A DNA stretch of 64,000 nt from Burkholderiales bacterium (GTDB lineage Bacteria > Pseudomonadota > Gammaproteobacteria > Burkholderiales > Burkholderiaceae_D), in NCBI GenBank assembly GCA_016200895.1, contig JACQDX010000018.1, forward strand, positions 1-64,000, given 5' to 3'. Positions within the stretch are counted from its first letter, which is position 1, and each line of letters starts with the position of its first letter. The notes below the pieces were generated by a model. The model saw only the letters and a list, made by a program, of their open reading frames with translations, did no database searches and was not told the origin of the DNA. Made by a program: the position numbers and the translations under genes. Below are positions 1 through 8,316 of this stretch, one piece after another.

Positions 1-355
1 AAAAGTAACGTTTGCAGCTGACGCATTCTTTGATTTTGACAAAGCAGTTCTGAAACCAGAAGCTAAAGTCAAACTCGACGATATGGCATCCAAACTGAAA
101 TCCATCAATCTGGAAGTTGTGATCGCTGTTGGTCACACTGACTCCGTAGGCTCTGACGAATACAACCAAAAATTGTCCATCCGTCGCGCTGAAGCTGTCA
201 AAGCTTACCTGGTAAGCAAAGGTATCGAAGCTAACCGTGTTTACACCGAAGGCAAAGGCGAAAAACAACCAGTAGCTGACAATAAAACAGCTGATGGCCG
301 CGCTAAAAACCGTCGCGTTGAAATCGAAGTTGTTGGTACACGCAACGTTAAGTAA
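1..355 (+). CDS. OmpA-family outer membrane protein, C-terminal part (5' end outside window)
   Basis: The reading frame is open from base 2 and ends at 355, so only the last ~117 codons are visible. They form an OmpA-like peptidoglycan-binding domain: FFDFDKAVLKPEAK at the start, the GHTDSVGSDEYNQKLSIRRA segment with the conserved Asp/Asn/Arg positions that contact diaminopimelate, and the terminal RAKNRRVEIEV motif. The domain anchors an outer membrane beta-barrel or lipoprotein to the cell wall. A terminator follows directly, so the gene ends its transcript. Which OmpA paralogue this is cannot be told from the C-terminus alone. Confidence 0.93.
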   Translation, partial: KVTFAADAFFDFDKAVLKPEAKVKLDDMASKLKSINLEVVIAVGHTDSVGSDEYNQKLSIRRAEAVKAYLVSKGIEANRVYTEGKGEKQPVADNKTADGRAKNRRVEIEVVGTRNVK

Positions 356-376
356 TCGAAGCCTGGCTTCAATAAG

Positions 377-401
377 AAAACCCGCTTCGGCGGGTTTTTT
401 T
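377..401 (+). terminator. Rho-independent terminator of the ompA-like gene
   Basis: Stem AAACCCG / CGGGTTT with a CTTCGG-type tetraloop followed by a T run, 20 bp after the stop codon. Classic intrinsic terminator. Confidence 0.93.
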
Positions 402-568
402 ATTTGTGGCTTGACTCATTCATTTCCGCTTCGTTACCGCTTAATGTCCAAATCCCTTCCAAATCATTTCCACACTATGTTTATTTTCCACCAATGCGGT
501 ACCGCCTCTAATCGCCTACAATAGCGGTTTCGCAGCTCATGCCCTGACCCGGCACTTCAGACCACATC

Positions 569-1273
569 ATGTCGACCTTGAACGCTGATCCCGCAGAAAT
601 CCAGAAATTTAGTGAACTTGCCCATCGCTGGTGGGACCCCACCTCCGAATTCAAACCATTGCATGAAATCAATCCCCTGCGCCTGGAATGGATCAACCAG
701 CGCGCACCACTGGCTGGTAAACAAGTCATCGACGTAGGTTGCGGCGGCGGCATCCTGGCCGAATCCATGGCAAAAAAAGGCGCAACCGTCACCGGCATAG
801 ACCTGTCTGACAAGGCGCTCAAAGTCGCCGATCTGCATGGCCTGGAATCTGGCGTCAATGTCCGCTATAAAAAAATCGCTGCCGAAGACATGGCAGAAGC
901 CGAAGCAGGCCAGTTTGACATCGTCACCTGCATGGAAATGCTGGAACATGTACCCGACCCCGCATCCATCATCAAAGCCTGTGCCAAGCTGGTCAAACCC
1001 GGTGGCCATTTATTCTTTTCTACCCTGAACCGCAACGCAAAGTCTTACCTGTTTGCCGTCATCGGTGCAGAATACCTGCTGCAAATGCTGCCAAAAGGCA
1101 CGCATGATTATGCCAAGTTCATCACCCCGGCAGAATTGTCGCAAGACATACGCAATGCAGGCCTCGAATTACATGGGATGAAGGGCTTGAGTTATAACCC
1201 CCTCACCCAAATCTATTCACTGAATGCCGATACCAGCGTCAACTACATGGTCGCCTGTACACGCCCACTGTGA
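569..1273 (+). CDS. ubiG: Ubiquinone biosynthesis O-methyltransferase UbiG
   Basis: 234 residues, the usual UbiG length. It catalyses the two SAM-dependent O-methylations of the ubiquinone ring in the cytoplasm. The class I methyltransferase fold shows motif [14 protein letters not shown] (about residues 54-66), the acidic end of beta-2 in GIDLSDKAL, and the UbiG signature EMLEHVPDP at about 123. The N-terminal [19 protein letters not shown] is also typical of the family. The ATG start gives a full-length N-terminus. The next gene, gph, is in the same direction 97 bp on; ubiG-gph adjacency is common in Burkholderiales. Confidence 0.97.
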   Translation: MSTLNADPAEIQKFSELAHRWWDPTSEFKPLHEINPLRLEWINQRAPLAGKQVIDVGCGGGILAESMAKKGATVTGIDLSDKALKVADLHGLESGVNVRYKKIAAEDMAEAEAGQFDIVTCMEMLEHVPDPASIIKACAKLVKPGGHLFFSTLNRNAKSYLFAVIGAEYLLQMLPKGTHDYAKFITPAELSQDIRNAGLELHGMKGLSYNPLTQIYSLNADTSVNYMVACTRPL

Positions 1274-1370
1274 ACCGGATAAATTTGATGAGCCAGATGT
1301 GCTCAATAAACTTAACAAAACGCCCTTATCAAGCATGAAGGCGTGCTTTTTGGTCTCTTGATCTTTTATT

Positions 1371-2048
1371 ATGCAAACTCCACTAGCAATACTGTTTGAC
1401 CTGGACGGCACCTTGGCAGACACTGCCCCCGACCTGGCTGCGGCTGTTAACGTCATGCGCGCCAACCGCCAACTCGCTCCAGTCCATTATCACAGCCTGC
1501 GCCCGCATGCCTCAGCTGGTGCGCGCGGCTTGCTGGGTGCAGGTTTTGGCATCACGCCAGAACACCCCGACTACCTCGCCATGCGCGATGAATTCCTGTG
1601 TCAGTATGAATCCGCCATCGCCGTCCATAGCAAACTGTTCAAGCAAGTGCCTGACCTGCTGCGCGGACTCGATGTCATGGGTGTTGCCTGGGGCATAGTC
1701 ACCAACAAAGCCATGCGCTTTACCCTCCCGCTGATGCCGCTGCTGGATTTGCAGGAAGCACGCTGCGTCATCTCCGGTGATACCACTCCCCATTCCAAAC
1801 CCCACCCTTCCCCCTTGCTGGAAGCTGCAAGACAGTTGGGTGTACGCTCAGAAAGTTGCTGGTACGTCGGCGACGACCTGCGCGACATACAAGCAGCCGA
1901 AGCCGCCGGCATGACCAGCGTCGCCGCCGCCTGGGGTTATTGTGGCGCCACTGAGCCCAAGCACTGGAAAGCCGACGCCATCATCGACAGCCCGCTGGAA
2001 TTGCTGGAACTGGTACGCGCCAAACATTTACAGGCCGTGGGCTCTTGA
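1371..2048 (+). CDS. gph: Phosphoglycolate phosphatase (HAD superfamily)
   Basis: 225 residues. HAD motif I is FDLDGTLADTAPDL near the N-terminus (nucleophile Asp and acid/base Asp two residues later), motif II is the IVTNK segment near 107, motif III the KPHPSPLLEAA lysine, and motif IV WYVGDDLRDIQAAEAAG. Gph removes 2-phosphoglycolate formed during repair of 3'-phosphoglycolate DNA ends or by Rubisco. Its place right after ubiG supports Gph over other HAD phosphatases, but substrate cannot be proven from sequence. It ends 44 bp before ssrA. Confidence 0.92.
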   Translation: MQTPLAILFDLDGTLADTAPDLAAAVNVMRANRQLAPVHYHSLRPHASAGARGLLGAGFGITPEHPDYLAMRDEFLCQYESAIAVHSKLFKQVPDLLRGLDVMGVAWGIVTNKAMRFTLPLMPLLDLQEARCVISGDTTPHSKPHPSPLLEAARQLGVRSESCWYVGDDLRDIQAAEAAGMTSVAAAWGYCGATEPKHWKADAIIDSPLELLELVRAKHLQAVGS

Positions 2049-2075
2049 ATCTATCGCTCCAGACCACATATGGGA

Positions 2076-2081
2076 TATACT
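2076..2081 (+). promoter_or_regulatory. -10 box of the ssrA promoter
   Basis: TATACT, 12 bp before the predicted 5' end of tmRNA. The -35 element is weak: the best hexamer, TTGAAT at 2045-2050, is too far upstream for a standard 17-bp spacer. Confidence 0.55.
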
Positions 2082-2092
2082 AGCAATGCTTA

Positions 2093-2452
2093 GGGGTCGA
2101 CCAGGTTTCGACAGGGGTTGCAAAGCAGCGCAGGGCATACCGAGGCCAGACTACCTCGTAAATACAATCTGAACTATATAACTGCAAACGATAACTCGTA
2201 CGCATTAGCCGCTTAATACCGGCTAACCTTACACCACTTCGTCCATAGGGTGGGCTGGCAACAGCAGTAAGGACATTCATATGGAATCGTCTTGAGCCGG
2301 GTTACTTGACTCTTGATTAAATAATAGGTAACTCGTCCTGCCGCAGCGTGTGCGTCCGCGTCGTCAGGATTAAATCAAATGGCAGCACTAAGTATGTAGA
2401 ACTGTCTGTAGAGTGCTTCTGGACGCGGGTTCGATTCCCGCCGACTCCACCA
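2093..2452 (+). ncRNA. ssrA: tmRNA (transfer-messenger RNA)
   Basis: Rescues stalled ribosomes by acting as alanyl-tRNA and then as mRNA for a degradation tag. The 5' GGGGUCG pairs perfectly (one G-U) with CGACUCC just before the 3' ACCA. The T arm GCGGGTTCGATTCCCGC is intact, and the resume codon GCA at 2184 opens the tag ANDNSYALAA ending at the TAA at 2214-2216. The A(L)AA-type tag end is recognised by ClpXP. One-piece tmRNA; CCA is encoded. The 3' ~29 nt serve as the left attachment site of the downstream prophage. Confidence 0.97.
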
Positions 2453-2453
2453 A
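2424..2453 (+). repeat. Left attachment site (attL core) inside the ssrA 3' end
   Basis: The 22 bp from 2424 to 2445 (T arm through the acceptor-stem start) recur exactly at 42837-42858 next to the integrase gene. After one missing T the repeat continues as CCACCAA. Tyrosine integrases often use the 3' end of tRNA/tmRNA genes and leave the gene intact, as seen here. Confidence 0.9.
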
Positions 2454-2463
2454 TATTTTGTTT

Positions 2464-2971
2464 AAAATCAAAGACTTAGACATTAATAATGTCATTAAAA
2501 TTGGGTGTTTTGGGGCTGTTTTAGCACCGGAATGACAACATAATGACAGCATCAAAAGGCGACTTAGGTCGCCTTTTTTGTTGCCCAAATCAGACGCGAT
2601 AGTGACCTTGATTTGCATAGGAATGGACGCCTGACCATCGATCATAGAATAGTTTTTTGCTGCGCAAATTTTGACGAAAAAAGGCATAAAAGTGCGCCCG
2701 TTCTAAAATAAGGTACCCCTCGGGAAAACCCTAACCTCACTAACATTTTTTCCCGACACCTTGGAAACCCTTGATACATATAGGTTTCAGCACTTCATCA
2801 AACCCTAACTAATCTACTAACCTTACCCTAATCAGGTTAGCTTTTAAATTCTAACTTCTCTAAAAAGTGACTTCCTTTAATATCAAGCACTTAGAAGAGT
2901 GTTAGGTTTTGGGTTAGTAGAGGTTAGGTTTTAACCCTAATATTGCAATTTCTTAAAAATCAAAGACTTAG
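2464..2971 (+). repeat. 16-bp direct repeat pair near the left phage end
   Basis: AAAATCAAAGACTTAG occurs exactly at 2464-2479 and 2956-2971. The first copy lies 12 bp from the attL end. Candidate arm-type integrase or Xis sites, or the footprint of an old left boundary; no function is shown. Confidence 0.7.
2554..2579 (+). terminator. Intrinsic terminator downstream of ssrA, phage-supplied
   Basis: Perfect 10-bp stem AAAAGGCGAC / GTCGCCTTTT with TTAG loop and T6. Integration displaced the native terminator to the far end, and this one, about 100 bp after ssrA, can replace it. Confidence 0.85.
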
Positions 2972-3018
2972 CAGGGAAAAACACTCGTTTTTCAACAGTG
3001 TTAGTGATGTTAGGGTTT
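2721..3018. repeat. Cluster of AACCCTAAC / GTTAGGGTT motifs in both orientations
   Basis: Non-coding stretch with repeated short motifs: AACCCTAAC at 2727 and 2801, ACCCTAAT at 2826 next to AGGTTAG at 2834, GTTAGG at 2901, GGGTTAG at 2911, GGTTAGG at 2922, AACCCTAA at 2933 and GTTAGGGTT at 3009. The first lies in the loop of an 8-bp inverted repeat (CGGGAAAA at 2721, TTTTCCCG at 2748). Iteron-like spacing suggests a protein-binding array, such as a replication origin or integrase arm sites. Nothing else is seen between 3019 and 3400 except repeated TTGCGTCA (about 3087 and 3097). Confidence 0.7.
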
Positions 3019-3424
3019 CCCCTTGCCCAAACCTAAAATCAACATTTCCTCGCCCTCCCCACTTCATTGCATTTGCAAAGAAATTTGCGTCAAATTGCGT
3101 CAGCTTTTGGGGGCATCCATGCGGCCGCAAACGTAAGCCGGGCTTATCTCTCAAGGGTGACGCATATTTGAGTCAAAAGCGACCCATTTAGCGGGCAGGC
3201 GTGGTGGGGGGATGTCTGCGCGCCAGGCCATCGCAAAGGAATGCTAACAAAAACCACCCGCCCCGTTCGGTGCCAAGGGGAAAGTGTCTTACAGCAGGAT
3301 TGGCTTTATTTCAACCTTTTAACAACAACGAGCAAATACTCAAATCATGTTCCAAACAAATCCCATATAATCATTAATAAGTAGCTATTTTTATAATTTA
3401 ATTATTTAAAGATTGGATACTAAA

Positions 3425-4120
3425 ATGACTCGCTTATGCACCATTGTGGTTTTGTTTCTTGCTTTTTTCAGCACCAATGCAAAAGCAGACGTGTTTGCTG
3501 GCTACGATGCATTTTGTGGTCTGCCGGTTGTTGTAGGAACAGATTCGATGATCGCATCAGCACGAACGGACCAACAAAATAGAAAATTTATACATATCGA
3601 TCCAGGAGCAATGAATAATTGGACTATGTCCCGAATGTTTACGTTGGCACATGAATGCGCTCACCATCTGCTTGGACATACTAACCCATTGGGACAGCAG
3701 CAAAGATATTATGGAGGTACTGCAACACAAGAGTTAGAAGCAGATTGCTGGGCTGCCAGAAAACTTAAAGAAATAGGCCACGAATCTGATTTAAAGGCAA
3801 CTATTTTGCAAAGAGCGAACGCTGGCCATTTCGCTGACCCGGGTTATCCAACTGGAGAGGAACGTGCGCAGAATATGTTGTCATGTATAGGGGAATCCAG
3901 TCCTGAAAGGACAAGACCAGCTCAATGTAGAAATATACAAGTTCCTGAAAGTTATACGTCCTACGATGTAGTTATGCAGACAAATCAAGTACCTTACCAA
4001 CATTGTGGCTGCAACAATTTTGGGCAATGCGGATGCCAGCATCAATTAGACCTGATTCAAGTTCCAGTTCAAGTTCCTGTCCAGCGTAGTCGAATGGTAA
4101 CTAGACAGGTGTGCGACTAA
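3425..4120 (+). CDS. Secreted HExxH zinc metallopeptidase-like protein (phage cargo)
   Basis: 231 residues from the ATG at 3425; a TTG four codons upstream is less likely because the signal peptide starts neatly at MTRLCTIVVLFLAFF and ends near AKA-D. The motif AHECAHHLLGH (HExxH followed by H) and a downstream ELEADCWAA glutamate form a gluzincin-type zinc site. The C-terminal third is rich in Cys, Gln, Pro and Val with CGCNNFGQCGCQ, suggesting disulfides. It sits alone, in the opposite direction to portal and terminase, in an AT-rich segment, so it looks like a lysogenic conversion gene acting in the periplasm or outside. Substrate unknown. Confidence 0.75.
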   Translation: MTRLCTIVVLFLAFFSTNAKADVFAGYDAFCGLPVVVGTDSMIASARTDQQNRKFIHIDPGAMNNWTMSRMFTLAHECAHHLLGHTNPLGQQQRYYGGTATQELEADCWAARKLKEIGHESDLKATILQRANAGHFADPGYPTGEERAQNMLSCIGESSPERTRPAQCRNIQVPESYTSYDVVMQTNQVPYQHCGCNNFGQCGCQHQLDLIQVPVQVPVQRSRMVTRQVCD

Positions 4121-4155
4121 TTTTATAAAAACTATAGTATTGAAAATTTCAATAC

Positions 4156-4368
4156 CTATTTTTTGCCAACCCTAACCCGCGCCGCTCTCTCCCTCTCAAA
4201 ATCATCCCGGCAATCCCGATCACAAAACAGCGTATCGGGTGCCACCGGCTCATCACAAAACCGACATTGCCCGGTCGCCTTCATGCCTTGCTTGCCACGC
4301 GCATGCGCAATAGCCGAAGCAATAAACGTCTCGATATTCTTATCTGACATATCCGCAAAATCACTCAT
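4156..4368 (-). CDS. Small zinc-ribbon protein next to portal
   Basis: 70 residues. A CRFC...CDRDC pattern gives a four-cysteine zinc site resembling treble-clef/DUF2116-like or DksA-like short phage proteins; the tail is basic (RERAARVRVGKK). It overlaps the portal gene stop by 4 bp, so it is translated in the same late transcript. A nucleic-acid-binding role is plausible but unproven. Confidence 0.65.
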   Translation of the reverse strand: MSDFADMSDKNIETFIASAIAHARGKQGMKATGQCRFCDEPVAPDTLFCDRDCRDDFERERAARVRVGKK

Positions 4369-5441
4369 TTCACCGCCCCTCTCTCATCACCCAAGGAATA
4401 AGGCGTGAAGCGGATGACTTCCTCGCCCAGCCATTCGTTACACTCCCTAAACCGCGCCTGCAGTGGTTCCAGTTCGTGCATAGAAAACACTTTGGCCGCT
4501 TTCTCCACATCCCCGAAACCGCCCGTATTGTTCGGCACCAGGCCCAGCAACTGGGGCGGTACCCGGTGCGCGGCCAGCATGTCGTCGCGAGTAACGTTCT
4601 TGATGCTGAAAAACTCATCCTTTGCCGCCACCTCAGACACCGGCAAAATCTGGATGCCGTCTTTCTTGCCGTTGGGCGCATACATGAACACATTGCGGAA
4701 ATTGCCCGGCCCCTTGCTGTCGCGCAGCGCCTGGCGCATGTTGTCGACGTCACTTTGATTCTGTGCCGGGTCAGTCATATACAAGATGAACCCAGCATGT
4801 GAGCCATTCTTGTAATACTTGCGCCTGAACAGCGTCGCCGCCTCATTCAGCCAGGCAGAATGCAAGGCGCTCAAATACTCAGGCAGGCCGTACACCTCCT
4901 GATTAATGTCCGGTTCCATCAAATGGAAAATCGCCCCAGACTCAAACACATGATCTTCCTGCCAGCCACGCACAAAGGCGTATTGGTTCAAGTCATCACT
5001 ACACCGGCGCATGTACTTGGCAAGCGCAGGTTCAAGCTGCAAAGACTTGCCGGTGCGGCTTTTACGGTTTTCCAGATAAGCATTGCCAAACACCAAAAAA
5101 TCCAGCGCAAACCGGCTAAACGCCTCGCGTGACAGCAAGGCATGCGGCACAAACGTGGCCGCCAGCAGGTTGCGCTTCACATAGATCGCCGTTGAATGGT
5201 GCACACTGGCCCTGAAAGACTTCGCCAGGCCGTCCCAACTGATAGGCGGCTCGTAATACCGCCCATTCGTCCAGCACTCGATATAGTCCAGAATTTCAGA
5301 CCGGTCGAATACCGGCGTCGGGTCGCCAAAGCTGAATACCTCAGCGCCCGGCGGCGGTGCCAGTACTGCTGAACTGTTAGTCTGTTCCGGCGCGGCACTA
5401 TGCGTTATAACTTCCTGCCCGCGCCTCTTCTTTCTCGTCAT
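4365..5441 (-). CDS. Q: Portal protein (P2 gpQ family)
   Basis: 358 residues, close to P2 gpQ (344). Forms the dodecameric portal through which DNA enters and leaves the capsid. Family features seen: WDGLAKSFRASVHHSTAI, the AFSRFALDFLVFGNAYLE region, LPEYLSALHSAWLNEAATLFRRKYYKNGSHAGFI, and VPPQLLGLVPNNTGGFGDVEKAA near the C-terminus, the typical PBSX/P2 portal ending. Its start overlaps the end of the terminase gene by 4 bp, giving the P2 Q-P pair transcribed leftward. Confidence 0.95.
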   Translation of the reverse strand: MTRKKRRGQEVITHSAAPEQTNSSAVLAPPPGAEVFSFGDPTPVFDRSEILDYIECWTNGRYYEPPISWDGLAKSFRASVHHSTAIYVKRNLLAATFVPHALLSREAFSRFALDFLVFGNAYLENRKSRTGKSLQLEPALAKYMRRCSDDLNQYAFVRGWQEDHVFESGAIFHLMEPDINQEVYGLPEYLSALHSAWLNEAATLFRRKYYKNGSHAGFILYMTDPAQNQSDVDNMRQALRDSKGPGNFRNVFMYAPNGKKDGIQILPVSEVAAKDEFFSIKNVTRDDMLAAHRVPPQLLGLVPNNTGGFGDVEKAAKVFSMHELEPLQARFRECNEWLGEEVIRFTPYSLGDERGAVK

Positions 5442-7267
5442 GAATACACCTCCATAAATGATTGATTGCTGCTGACGCCACCGTCCAAGGGTTCATGGTC
5501 CAAGGCGTGCATACAGGCCCAGGCAAGATCCGCATGTCCGGTTTCTTCGCTACGGTCTGCCACATAGGTCACATGCTGGCCGCTGGCCGTCAGGGTCTTT
5601 TTGATCGTCATGAACGCTTGCGCCAGATCCGTGGCCCCAGCGTCAAACTCCAGACGGCCCTTGCTGATCACATCGCGGGCCTTAATGACCATGCGGCTCT
5701 TCACAGCCGGGTCATAATTGATCTTGGTCACATTGGGGTAGAAGTTCTTCACCAGCTGGTGCACACCCTCCCCCATGCCAGTGGCATCAATGCCAATAAA
5801 GGCAACGTGATAGCGAATCGTGCTTTGCCTGATTTGTTCAGCCTGGGCCGCAAAGTCCATGCCCCTGAACTGCATACGCTCCAACACCCGGAACTTGCCG
5901 CCAGGCGTGCGCGGTGGCGCAAGGATCACTAGCCCGGCACTGTCACCAGTGAACGCCGGGTCGTACCCTATCCAGACCGGGTTATCACCATAAGGCCGCG
6001 TGGTGAAGGGTTTAAAGTCCGTCCAATCTACCCAGGCATCCACCATGCACTTTTGCAGCTCCTGCAAAGGGAAAACAGACGCCGTGTCATCAATAAACTG
6101 ACACATCAACAGGTTTTCAAACTGGTCCGGGCTGTACTCATAGGTGCGCAGCTCGTCAATATCGAACAAGTCACAGCCACCAGCCTGGGCGTCCATGATG
6201 GTGACGATCTGCCGCCACATCTTGTCTTCACCCGTAAAGCCAAACGCAAGCCGCTTGTGGCTGATATCAATATTCACCTGGTCTTTTTTAGGCCGCCGCT
6301 TGTTGAACAGCTCCCCTGTCCAGAATGGGTATGCCTCATGCGTAATGCTCGATGGCGTAGAAAAGTAAGTCTTACGCCACTGCTTATGCAGCGCCATGCC
6401 TGACGCCACCTTGTTCAACTCCTGAAACTTATGCGTCCAGAAAAATTCATCAAAATAGAAATTGCCGTGATAACCCTGGGCTGTCCTGGCATTGGTACCC
6501 AAGAAGTAAAGATGCGCGCCATTAGGTAAAACGATAGGATCACCGGCCAGCTCGATGCCCGCCGCCTCTTTGGCAAACTGGATAATGTATTGTTTGAATA
6601 CGTGCGCCTGGGCCTTCGATGCAGACAGAAAAATCTGATTGCGCCCCGTTTCCATGGCATCAGCTAAGGCCTCCCGCGCAAAGTACCAGGTAGCGCCAAT
6701 CTGGCGCGATTTGAGAATCACCCGCGTGCGCTCATGTCCATTGCGCAGCCATACCTTTTGATAGTCAAACAGCGAATCGCGAAAAGCCTCTAACAACTGG
6801 TCGCGCTGGTCATCGCTGTAATCGTTGCGTGTCGGCTTTTTCTTTGGCCCTGCATTGCGATTTGCCAACTTAGGATTCAGATCCACTTCATTGCCGCCCG
6901 GTGCCTCGTAGCGCCGCACCCGCGCCGTCTGCACGGCCTGGCGCATCAGCAAATCAATTTCCTTGAAGTCGCCCCCTGTCTTAACTTCCTTGGCAATCAA
7001 TTGAACCAGGCGCGTTTCAAGACTGGCTTCAATCTTTTCTATGAACGGGGTTTCGTCCCATTTCTCCCGGTCGCACCAGCTCTGCACGGTGGTGCGTTTG
7101 ATATCCAAATGCTTGGCAATGGAAGAAATGCGCCAGCCCTGCCAGTACAAGGCCTGGGCATGTTTCTTCAGGTCGTAAGTAGGCGCGACAGTCGCGCCAT
7201 CAGTTGGCGCTTCTGTGTCGTTTTCAGGGAGGGTTTCAGACGTATTTTCGTCGGCAAGATCAATCAT
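5438..7267 (-). CDS. P: Terminase large (ATPase) subunit, P2 gpP family
   Basis: 609 residues (P2 gpP 590). DNA packaging motor. An N-terminal helix-turn-helix (ALYWQGWRISSIAKHLDIKR, about 40-60) is typical of gpP. The P-loop variant SRQIGATW lies near residue 190 and the Walker B-like FYFDEFFW near 270. The C-terminal nuclease/RNase H-like part starts at IGYDPAFTGDSAGLVIL and includes FIGIDATGMGEGV. The start lies 56 bp from the centre of a 21-bp dyad at 7313-7333, the candidate late promoter shared with gene O. Confidence 0.95.
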   Translation of the reverse strand: MIDLADENTSETLPENDTEAPTDGATVAPTYDLKKHAQALYWQGWRISSIAKHLDIKRTTVQSWCDREKWDETPFIEKIEASLETRLVQLIAKEVKTGGDFKEIDLLMRQAVQTARVRRYEAPGGNEVDLNPKLANRNAGPKKKPTRNDYSDDQRDQLLEAFRDSLFDYQKVWLRNGHERTRVILKSRQIGATWYFAREALADAMETGRNQIFLSASKAQAHVFKQYIIQFAKEAAGIELAGDPIVLPNGAHLYFLGTNARTAQGYHGNFYFDEFFWTHKFQELNKVASGMALHKQWRKTYFSTPSSITHEAYPFWTGELFNKRRPKKDQVNIDISHKRLAFGFTGEDKMWRQIVTIMDAQAGGCDLFDIDELRTYEYSPDQFENLLMCQFIDDTASVFPLQELQKCMVDAWVDWTDFKPFTTRPYGDNPVWIGYDPAFTGDSAGLVILAPPRTPGGKFRVLERMQFRGMDFAAQAEQIRQSTIRYHVAFIGIDATGMGEGVHQLVKNFYPNVTKINYDPAVKSRMVIKARDVISKGRLEFDAGATDLAQAFMTIKKTLTASGQHVTYVADRSEETGHADLAWACMHALDHEPLDGGVSSNQSFMEVYS

Positions 7268-7312
7268 GCCGTCAGATTACGGGCATCGCGGGCGCGAAGG
7301 CACAGGCAGCAA

Positions 7313-7333
7313 GTTGTTATAAATCTTATCAAC
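7313..7333. promoter_or_regulatory. Candidate late-activator (Ogr-like) box between P and O
   Basis: 21-bp dyad GTTG-N13-CAAC with internal TTAT/CTTAT elements, in the divergent P-O promoter region. Two other dyads of the same length and design occur at 16050-16070 and 17186-17206. P2 late promoters carry a dyad bound by the zinc-finger activator Ogr; an Ogr-like gene is at 37061. Confidence 0.7.
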
Positions 7334-7428
7334 TCACTGCTGATTGAAGCAAAAACTCACTAGGCAGACTATGCCAACTGCACAGCCAGAAATCAATTCT
7401 TGAAACCCACAACCTACACCACCAAACC

Positions 7429-8262
7429 ATGAGCACAAAAAAATTTACCTCTAAATTTTTCCGCGTCGCAGTTGAAGGCGCAACCACCGACGGCCGCAAA
7501 ATTGATCGTAGCTGGATCGAGCAAATGGCTAAAAACTTTGATCCCAAGACCTACGGCGCACGCATCTGGTTAGAACACATACGCGGTACCGTCCCAGACA
7601 GCCCCTTCAAAGCCTACGGCGATGTAACAGCAGTCAAGGCCGAAGAAGTCACCATAGACGGCAGCAAGAAGCTAGCCCTGTATGCCCAAATCGAACCTAC
7701 CCCTGATCTGGTGGCCCTGTCCAAAGCCAAACAGAAGATCTACACCAGCGTAGAGATTAACGACAAATTCGCCGACACCGGCGAAGCCTATCTTGTTGGC
7801 CTGGGCATTACCGACAGCCCCGCCAGCCTGGGTACCGAAGTATTGAGTTTTGCGGCCAGCAATCCCAACGCCAATCCCTTTGCAGGCCGCAAGACTAACC
7901 CGGCACACCTCTTCTCTGCCGCCGTCGAAGTGAATCTTGAATTTGCAGAAGTCAACACCGAAACCACCAGCCTGGCTGCAAAAGTCAAAGACCTGCTCAA
8001 AGTCTTCAATAGCAAAAAAGGCGGTGACGATGCCCGCTTTGATGATCTCGGCCAGGCAATTGAAACAGTGGTGGAACACACCGCAGACCAGGAACAGCGC
8101 TTTAGTGAATCAAACAAACGCATTTCCGAACTGGAAAAGAATCTCAAAACCGTCACAGACAATTTCAACAGCCTGAAAACCCAGCTCGACAAAGAACCCG
8201 GCAACCAGACCACCCGCCCAACAGCCACAGGCGGCAACGGTACAGAACAAACCGACTGCTAA
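7429..8262 (+). CDS. O: Capsid scaffolding protein/protease, P2 gpO family
   Basis: 277 residues (P2 gpO 284). The N-terminal half is a serine protease that cleaves scaffold, capsid and portal; candidate catalytic residues Asp21 (TTDGR), His50 (WLEHIRG) and Ser107 (YTSVEIN) sit at the same spacing as in P2. The C-terminal half is a helical scaffold ending in a coiled coil (TADQEQRFSESNKRISELEK). First gene of the rightward O-N-M-L capsid operon. Confidence 0.94.
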   Translation: MSTKKFTSKFFRVAVEGATTDGRKIDRSWIEQMAKNFDPKTYGARIWLEHIRGTVPDSPFKAYGDVTAVKAEEVTIDGSKKLALYAQIEPTPDLVALSKAKQKIYTSVEINDKFADTGEAYLVGLGITDSPASLGTEVLSFAASNPNANPFAGRKTNPAHLFSAAVEVNLEFAEVNTETTSLAAKVKDLLKVFNSKKGGDDARFDDLGQAIETVVEHTADQEQRFSESNKRISELEKNLKTVTDNFNSLKTQLDKEPGNQTTRPTATGGNGTEQTDC

Positions 8263-8316
8263 ACCCGGCAAGCCACAGCAAACAACACCAACACACAAAA
8301 CACGGAGTAAGCACGC

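Noticed and set aside
2388-2687. Minus-strand 99-codon open frame across the ssrA 3' end
   Set aside because: It overlaps the structured tmRNA tail and phage terminator; its C-terminal residues are simply the tmRNA read backwards.
2700-3020. CRISPR array or telomere-like repeat
   Set aside because: Motifs are short, both-stranded and unevenly spaced, with no spacers of constant length and no cas genes; the telomere resemblance is coincidental.
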